Source of the DNA: Streptomyces cylindrosporus
GTDB lineage: Bacteria; Actinomycetota; Actinomycetes; Streptomycetales; Streptomycetaceae
NCBI RefSeq assembly: GCF_022698165.1
Contig: NZ_JALDAY010000018.1
Span: 1 to 64,000 of the forward strand
Length of the DNA stretch: 64,000 nt
Direction: 5' to 3'
Below are positions 59,158 to 64,000 of the stretch, piece by piece. Both the position numbers and the translations under genes were made by a program. The first letter of the stretch is position 1. Every line of letters starts with the position of its first letter. Below the pieces are notes generated by a model. The model was not told where the DNA came from. It ran no database searches and saw nothing but the letters and a program-made list of their open reading frames with translations.

Positions 59158-61527
59158 GTGACGAGCTGGACCTGGGAGTACGAGGGCTACGAGCCCGCCG
59201 ACGTGCGCCTGCGGGAGGCGCTGTGCACGCTGGGCAACGGGTGCTTCGCCACGCGCGGAGCGCTGCCCGAGTGCGCCGCCGACGAGGTGCACTATCCGGG
59301 CACCTATGTGGCGGGCTGCTACAACCGCCTGACCTCCGACGTGGCGGGGCGACAAGTCGAGAACGAGGACATGGTCAACCTGCCGAACTGGCTGCCCCTT
59401 CGCTTCCGCCTCCCCGGCGAAGCCTGGCTCACCCCCGACACCGCGACCGTCGACGAGCACCGGGAGACCCTGCACCTGTCCTCGGGTCTCCTGGAGCGCC
59501 TGACGCGCTACGGCCTCGGCGAGGGACGGGCGCTGACGGTGCGCCAGCAGCGGCTGGTCCACATGGCCGACCCTCATCTGGCCGCGCTGCGCACCGAGTT
59601 CACGGCCGAGGGCTTCACGGGCCGCCTCGACGTCAAGGCGGCCCTCGACGGCTCGGTCACCAACGCCGGCGTACCCCGCTACCGGGACCTGGACGGCCGC
59701 CACCTCACCCATCTGCACACCGGTACGGCGGCCCCGGACACCGTCTGGCTGCGCTGCCGCACCCGCACCTCGGACATCCGCATCGGCATGGCGGCCCGCC
59801 TGGCCGCCCCCGTCCCCGCGACGATCAGCCACGAAAGCCCGCGCGCCGTACAGCGGTTGAGCCTGGAGCTGGAGGCCGGGCGGACCCTCACCGTCGACAA
59901 GACCGTCGCCCTGCACACCTCGCGCGACCCGGCGATCAGCGACCCGCTGTTCGCCGCGGTCGACCGGGTGACCCGGGCGCCGGGCTTCGAGGACCTCCTG
60001 GAGTCCCACCTCACCGCCTGGGACCAGCTGTGGCGCCGAGCCGACCTCGACGTCGACGGCAAGGCCGGCACCATCCTGCGGCTGCACCTCTTCCACGTCC
60101 TGCAGACCCTCTCCCCGCACACCGCCGACCTCGACGTCGGCGTGCCCGCGCGCGGGCTGCACGGCGAGGCGTACCGCGGACACGTCTTCTGGGACGAGCT
60201 GTTCGTGCTGCCGTATCTCAACCTGCACTTCCCCGAGGTCTCCCGCGCCCTGCTCCGCTACCGGCACCGCCGCCTCGAACAGGCCTGCACCGCCGCCCGC
60301 GAGGCGGGCCGACGGGGCGCGCTGTACCCCTGGCAGAGCGGCAGCGACGGCCGCGAGGAGACCCAGCAGCTGCACCTCAACCCGCGCTCCGGGCGCTGGC
60401 TGCCCGACCACTCCCGGCTCCAGCACCACGTCGGCTCGGCCATCGCGTACAACGTGTGGCAGTACTGCGAGGCCAGCGGCGACACCGAGTTCCGGCACAC
60501 CAAGGGCGCCGAGATGCTGCTGCAGATCGCCCGCTTCTGGGCCGACTCCGCCGTCTACGACGAGACCCTGGGCCGCCACCGCATCAAGGGCGTCGTCGGC
60601 CCCGACGAGTACCACGACGCCTACCCCGGCGCCACGGAGCCCGGCCTCGACGACAACGCGTACACGAACGTCACGGCCGCCTGGGTGCTCGCCCGCGCCC
60701 TGGAGCTGCTGGAGTCGCTGCCCGAGCCGCGCCGCCGCGAACTCGTCGAGCGCACCGGCCTGGACGGCGGCGAGCTCGAACAGTGGCAGGACGTCTCCCG
60801 CACCCTCCACGTGCCTTTCCACGAGGGTGTCATCAGCCAGTTCGAGGGCTACGGCGACCTCGCCGAGCTCGACTGGGACGGCTATCGCGAGCGATACGGC
60901 GACATCCGCCGGCTGGACCGGATCCTGGAGGCCGAGGGGGACACCGTCAACCGCTACCGGGCGTCCAAGCAGGCGGACGTCCTGATGCTCGGCTACCTCT
61001 TCGGACCCGCCGAACTGCAGGGACTGTTCCGCCGGTTGGGGCTGCGGCTGGACGAGGACACCTGGCGGCGCACCGTCGACCACTACCTGCGGCGCACCAG
61101 CCACGGCTCCACGCTCAGCGGGCTGGTCCACGGCTGGGTGCTGGCCCGGGCCCGGCGGGCCGAGGCGTGGAAGTTCTGCCTGGAGGCCCTGCGCGGCGAT
61201 GTCGCGGACGTCCAGGGCGGCACCACCGGCGAGGGCATCCACCTCGGCGCCATGGCCGGCACCCTCGACCTCGTCCAGCGCGGACTGACCGGCCTGGAGA
61301 CACGAGGCGGGGCGCTGTGGCTCGACCCGGTGCCGCTGCCGGAACTGTCCTCGTACGGGTTCGCACTGCGCTACCAGGAGCACTGGGGCGTACGCCTGCG
61401 CCTGGAGCGCGGGCTGCTGGAGATCGCGGTGCCGTCGTCCGACGGCTCGCCGATCGACATCCGGCTGCCGGACCGCGCGGTCTGCCTGAAGCCGGGGGAC
61501 ACCGGCCGCCTCGTGCTCGGGGAGTGA
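59158..61527 (+). CDS. glycoside hydrolase family 65 phosphorylase/hydrolase
   Basis: 789 residues from GTG 59158. GH65 architecture: N-terminal sugar-binding domain (ALCTLGNGCFATRGALPE), linker helix region, (alpha/alpha)6 barrel with HGEAYRGHVFWDELFVLPY at about 335-353, the catalytic Glu in VVGPDEYHD, NAYTNVTAAWVL, and KQADVLMLGYLF, and a C-terminal beta domain. The family includes trehalose, maltose and kojibiose phosphorylases; which disaccharide is used cannot be told here. Phosphorolysis saves ATP, sensible under energy limitation, and trehalose is a common dormancy reserve. Confidence 0.9.
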   Translation: MTSWTWEYEGYEPADVRLREALCTLGNGCFATRGALPECAADEVHYPGTYVAGCYNRLTSDVAGRQVENEDMVNLPNWLPLRFRLPGEAWLTPDTATVDEHRETLHLSSGLLERLTRYGLGEGRALTVRQQRLVHMADPHLAALRTEFTAEGFTGRLDVKAALDGSVTNAGVPRYRDLDGRHLTHLHTGTAAPDTVWLRCRTRTSDIRIGMAARLAAPVPATISHESPRAVQRLSLELEAGRTLTVDKTVALHTSRDPAISDPLFAAVDRVTRAPGFEDLLESHLTAWDQLWRRADLDVDGKAGTILRLHLFHVLQTLSPHTADLDVGVPARGLHGEAYRGHVFWDELFVLPYLNLHFPEVSRALLRYRHRRLEQACTAAREAGRRGALYPWQSGSDGREETQQLHLNPRSGRWLPDHSRLQHHVGSAIAYNVWQYCEASGDTEFRHTKGAEMLLQIARFWADSAVYDETLGRHRIKGVVGPDEYHDAYPGATEPGLDDNAYTNVTAAWVLARALELLESLPEPRRRELVERTGLDGGELEQWQDVSRTLHVPFHEGVISQFEGYGDLAELDWDGYRERYGDIRRLDRILEAEGDTVNRYRASKQADVLMLGYLFGPAELQGLFRRLGLRLDEDTWRRTVDHYLRRTSHGSTLSGLVHGWVLARARRAEAWKFCLEALRGDVADVQGGTTGEGIHLGAMAGTLDLVQRGLTGLETRGGALWLDPVPLPELSSYGFALRYQEHWGVRLRLERGLLEIAVPSSDGSPIDIRLPDRAVCLKPGDTGRLVLGE

Positions 61528-61536
61528 GCGACGACG

Positions 61537-61571
61537 GGGCCGCATGGACCCCGGGCGAGACCGGACGGCCC
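61537..61571. promoter_or_regulatory. twin DosR-type boxes upstream of SHOCT/Acg genes
   Basis: GGGCCGCATGGACCC (61537-61551, spacing one base longer) and AGACCGGACGGCCC (61558-61571, 12/14), 21 bases apart. Confidence 0.4.
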
Positions 61572-61677
61572 ATGCCCGCCGGTTTCCGCGGGTGTGACGC
61601 TGGCCGTGTGGAGGAGTCCGCACGTACGACCCGCCCAAGCGGCCCGTCGTACGCCCGAATGAAAGGAAGCGGCCCTG

Positions 61678-61950
61678 ATGTACTGGAACGGACATGACAT
61701 GAACGGCTGGGGCTGGTTCACGATGTCGGTCGGCACGGTCCTGCTGTGGGCCCTGCTCATCGGCGCCGGCGTCCTGCTCTTCCGCGCCCTGAACCGCACC
61801 CCGCCGCCCCCGCCCGGCCCCACCCCGACCCCCGCCACCCCGGAGCGACTGCTGTCCGAGCGCTTCGCCCGCGGGGAGATCGACGAGGAGCAGTACCGCC
61901 GGAGCCTGGCCGTGCTGCGCGAGAACGGCCCCACACTCACCAAGAACTGA
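61678..61950 (+). CDS. SHOCT-domain small membrane protein
   Basis: 90 residues. One hydrophobic helix (MSVGTVLLWALLIGAGVLLF, 16-35), a Pro-rich linker, then the SHOCT motif LLSERFARGEIDEEQYRRSL at about 58-77. The N-terminus is Met/Trp/Asn-rich (MYWNGHDMNGWGW). Such proteins occur widely near metal or redox genes without known function. ATG 61678 after AAAGGAAGCGGCCCTG. An Acg-like gene follows after 17 bases. Confidence 0.87.
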   Translation: MYWNGHDMNGWGWFTMSVGTVLLWALLIGAGVLLFRALNRTPPPPPGPTPTPATPERLLSERFARGEIDEEQYRRSLAVLRENGPTLTKN

Positions 61951-61967
61951 CCGCGGAGGTACGCCCC

Positions 61968-62945
61968 ATGCCGACGCAACCGCTCGACACGTCGAAGCTG
62001 AGGGACCTGGTGAGCGCCGCCACGGCCGCGCCCTCGCTGCACAACGCGCAGCCGTGGCGCTTCTGCCACGATCGGGCGAGCGGCGCCCTCGAACTCCGTG
62101 CCGACCTGGGACGGGCCATGCCGCACACGGACCCCGACAACCGCGCCCTCCACCTCGGCTGCGGCGCTGCACTCCTCAACCTCCGGGTGGCCGCGGCCCA
62201 CAGCGCCCTGCACACGGAGACAGCGCTTCTTCCCGACCCGGCCGACCGCGACCTGCTCGCCGTGGTGCACCTCACCGGCACCGGCCGCCCCGACGCGGAC
62301 CTCGCGGTGCTGTTCCCGGCGATCGCCCGCCGGCACACCAGCCGCCATCCCTTCCAGGACCGGCCCGTGCCGCCCGCCGTTCAGGACGCGCTGAGCGACG
62401 CCGCCCGGCTGGAGGGGGCGCGGCTCGTCTTCCCGAGCAAGTGGCACGTGGAGGCCCTGCTGGAGCACGTCCGTGACGTCGAGGGACGCGACAGCGCGGA
62501 GCCCGAGCGGCTGGCGGACGTGCAGCGGTGGACCCGGACCGGGGCCGAGGCCGCCGACGGGATCCCCGAGCGGGCCTTCGGGCCCAGCAGGCGGGGCGGG
62601 CGGGCCCCGGTCCGCGACTTCGCCGGACGCCGAGCCGTGCCCGGCCGTGCGGCGGCCGTCTTCGAGACCACCCCGCAGCTGGCCCTGCTGGGCACCGGCC
62701 GGGACCGCCCGGACGACTGGCTGCGCGCCGGACAGGCACTGGAGCGGGTCCTGCTGCTGGCCACCCTCGACGGACTGGCCACCTCCCTCACCTCCCACTC
62801 CCTGGAACACCAGGACCTGCGCGAACTGGCCCGCGACCCCCGCTCGGCCCTGGGCTTCGTCCACATGGTCCTGCGCCTCGGCTACGGCCCCGCGGGAACC
62901 GCGACCCCACGCCGTCCCGTGGACGAGGTGCTGGAGGTCCGCTGA
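61968..62945 (+). CDS. Acg-like nitroreductase-fold protein
   Basis: 325 residues, paralogue of the protein at 17934: AATAAPSLHNAQPWRF, CGAALLNLRVAAAHSAL, AIARRHTSRHPF, and FVHMVLRLGYGPAGTATPRR. A flavin-binding nitroreductase fold with uncertain catalytic activity; the mycobacterial relatives are strongly hypoxia-induced. Start ATG 61968 after CGGAGGTACGCCCC. Co-transcribed with the SHOCT gene. Confidence 0.87.
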   Translation: MPTQPLDTSKLRDLVSAATAAPSLHNAQPWRFCHDRASGALELRADLGRAMPHTDPDNRALHLGCGAALLNLRVAAAHSALHTETALLPDPADRDLLAVVHLTGTGRPDADLAVLFPAIARRHTSRHPFQDRPVPPAVQDALSDAARLEGARLVFPSKWHVEALLEHVRDVEGRDSAEPERLADVQRWTRTGAEAADGIPERAFGPSRRGGRAPVRDFAGRRAVPGRAAAVFETTPQLALLGTGRDRPDDWLRAGQALERVLLLATLDGLATSLTSHSLEHQDLRELARDPRSALGFVHMVLRLGYGPAGTATPRRPVDEVLEVR

Positions 62946-62967
62946 ACGGTCGAAACGCCGGTGAACG

Positions 62968-63669
62968 TCAGCGGGCCGGGCGGGCCTCCGGCTCGGGCTG
63001 TTCCAGGTGCGTGGCCAGCACCGCGGCCTGTACGCGGCGCTGGACGCCCAGCTTGGCCAGCAGCCGGGAGATGTGGTTCTTGACGGTCTTCTCCGACAGA
63101 TACAGCCGCTTGCCGATCTCGCGGTTGGTCAGGCCGTCCCCGATCAGCGCGAGGATCTCCCGTTCGCGCGGGGACAGGCCCGCGAGCTCCGGCGCGACTT
63201 CCGGCGCCTCGGTGGGCTCGGCGCGCAGCGAGCGCATCAGCCGGGCCGTCGTCGCCGGGTCCAGCATCGACTGGCCCGAGGCGACCGTGCGCACCGCCGA
63301 GACCAGGTCCGAGCCCCGGATCTGCTTGAGCACATAGCCGGAGGCCCCGGCCATGATCGCGTCGAGCAGCGCGTCCTCGTCGTCGAACGAGGTCAGCATC
63401 AGCACGGCCAGTTCGGGCATACGGTCGCGCAGCTCGCGGCAGACGGAGATGCCGTCGCCGTCGGGCAGGCGTACGTCCAGGACGGCCACGTGCGGCCGGA
63501 CCGCGGGCGCGCGGACGAGGGCGTGCTCGACGTTCTCGGCGTCGCCGACGACGGAGATGTCCGTCTCGGCGTCCAGCAGGTCGGCAAGCCCCCGTCGGAC
63601 CACCTCGTGGTCGTCGAGCAGGAAGACGCGGATGGGATCCTGCGCCGTGAAGGTGCGTGTCTCGGTCAT
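62968..63669 (-). CDS. DevR/DosR-like response regulator, second copy
   Basis: 233 residues. Receiver with FLLDDHEVVRRG and D65 in VAVLDVRLPDGDG, and HTH with LSPREREILALIGDGLTNRE and LSEKTVKNHISRLLAKLG. It is highly similar along its whole length to the regulator at 33799, including the DNA-contacting EKTVKN segment, so both should read the same kind of palindrome. No kinase gene is adjacent within the window. A perfect DosR-type box lies 88-101 bases upstream. ATG 63669; in-frame codons upstream add an unconserved extension. Confidence 0.9.
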   Translation of the reverse strand: MTETRTFTAQDPIRVFLLDDHEVVRRGLADLLDAETDISVVGDAENVEHALVRAPAVRPHVAVLDVRLPDGDGISVCRELRDRMPELAVLMLTSFDDEDALLDAIMAGASGYVLKQIRGSDLVSAVRTVASGQSMLDPATTARLMRSLRAEPTEAPEVAPELAGLSPREREILALIGDGLTNREIGKRLYLSEKTVKNHISRLLAKLGVQRRVQAAVLATHLEQPEPEARPAR

Positions 63670-63756
63670 GTCGGCCTCTTGTTCCCCGGGAGTGTGACGC
63701 ACGGACTGCGGGCCGCCCGTCACGAGGATCATCACCCGGTGGGACCGGACGCACTA

Positions 63757-63770
63757 GGGCCGACCGGCCC
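63757..63770. promoter_or_regulatory. DosR-type box (perfect) upstream of the second devR-like gene
   Basis: GGGCCGACCGGCCC, between the second DevR-like gene and the 3' end of the partial CBS-BON gene. Confidence 0.55.
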
Positions 63771-63804
63771 CACTCCTGGTGACGGTACCCGGACCGGCCG
63801 CGGC

Positions 63805-64000
63805 TCAGTCGCCGGACCGCTCCGGTCCGTCGAGCGCGAACTGCACGTCCACGACGCCCTCGACCGCCCGGACCAACCGCGCGGCCACGGGCACGAGCGA
63901 GGTGTCGTGGACCCGGCCGCCGAGGGTCACCACGCCGTCCCGGACCTCGACCAGTACCGTCGACGCCGGGGCGGGGAACAGGTACGAGACGATCTCCCGC
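63805..64000 (-). CDS. CBS-BON protein, C-terminal BON part only (cut by window edge)
   Basis: The last 64 codons plus stop of a minus-strand gene that continues beyond the window. The translated end (VLVEVRDGVVTLGGRVHD; VRAVEGVVDVQFALDG) is a BON domain nearly matching residues about 150-213 of the CBS-BON protein at 53590, including the REIV-x-LFPA segment that joins CBS 2 to BON. A CBS pair upstream is therefore expected but not visible. Confidence 0.85.
   Translation of the reverse strand, partial: REIVSYLFPAPASTVLVEVRDGVVTLGGRVHDTSLVPVAARLVRAVEGVVDVQFALDGPERSGD

Noticed and set aside
58933..62172. Minus-strand frame of 1079 codons
   Set aside because: Antisense to the GH65 gene, no domain and no ribosome site.
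1..64000. Mobile element, prophage, CRISPR array, rRNA or tRNA genes
   Set aside because: No transposase, integrase, regularly spaced repeats, attachment-site duplication or RNA gene could be recognised on either strand.

Overview
The window is high-GC DNA with strong third-position G/C bias, frequent GTG starts, GGAGG-type ribosome binding sites and ATGA/GTGA overlaps. It reads as a chromosomal segment of a Streptomyces or close relative. From memory, its content resembles the S. coelicolor region holding the Nar2 nitrate reductase and the OsdRK (DevRS-like) two-component system. I see no rRNA, tRNA, CRISPR array, insertion sequence or phage gene. Almost every gene concerns life without oxygen, redox balance or dormancy.

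Layout. 0.25-3.5 kb: universal stress protein (USP), CBS-BON protein, an HTH-flavin-fold protein and a PNPOx-fold protein. 3.4-10.2 kb: narGHJI (minus strand). 10.3-16.8 kb: Met-rich lipoprotein, then a predicted membrane electron-transfer operon (small anchored protein, ApbE, ferric-reductase-like membrane protein, NuoF-like protein, ferredoxin) next to its own OmpR-type two-component system. 17-21 kb: USP, Acg-like nitroreductase with an F420-type protein, and the nitrate transporter narK. 21-24.4 kb: oleate hydratase, then flavohemoprotein with a ribosome hibernation factor. 24.9-30.1 kb: small SHOCT-like protein and the arginine deiminase operon (antiporter, arcA, arcB, arcC). 30.2-33.5 kb: USP, two membrane proteins, PNPOx, CBS-BON. 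33.8-37.5 kb: DevR/DosR-like response regulator, GAPDH, DevS/DosT-like GAF kinase. 37.7-45.9 kb: GAF regulator, aldehyde dehydrogenase, DUF779, alcohol dehydrogenase, three-gene transhydrogenase, nuclease-like protein. 45.9-51.2 kb: four-gene 2-oxoacid:ferredoxin oxidoreductase operon and a USP. 51.4-57.7 kb: PAS-SpoIIE phosphatase, CBS-BON with Hsp20, beta-CASP metallo-beta-lactamase, second zinc alcohol dehydrogenase. 57.8-64 kb: small membrane protein, USP with GH65 phosphorylase, SHOCT protein, second Acg-like protein, second DevR-like regulator, and the 3' end of another CBS-BON gene cut by the window edge.

How it fits together. A palindrome, GGGCCGNNCGGCCC (looser form GGGNC-N4-GNCCC), recurs in the intergenic DNA, mostly upstream of these genes and often as two copies 20-22 bp apart. 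Its geometry is that of the mycobacterial DosR/DevR box, and two DevR-like regulators plus a DosS/DosT-like kinase with a candidate haem-GAF domain lie in the window. The simplest reading is one oxygen/NO/redox-sensing regulon. It would deploy nitrate respiration, NO detoxification, ATP from arginine, ferredoxin-linked oxoacid metabolism, NAD(P)H balancing, ribosome hibernation and many USP/CBS sensor proteins when oxygen is short. The family calls are mostly secure; the regulon and the flavinylation hypothesis are inference.
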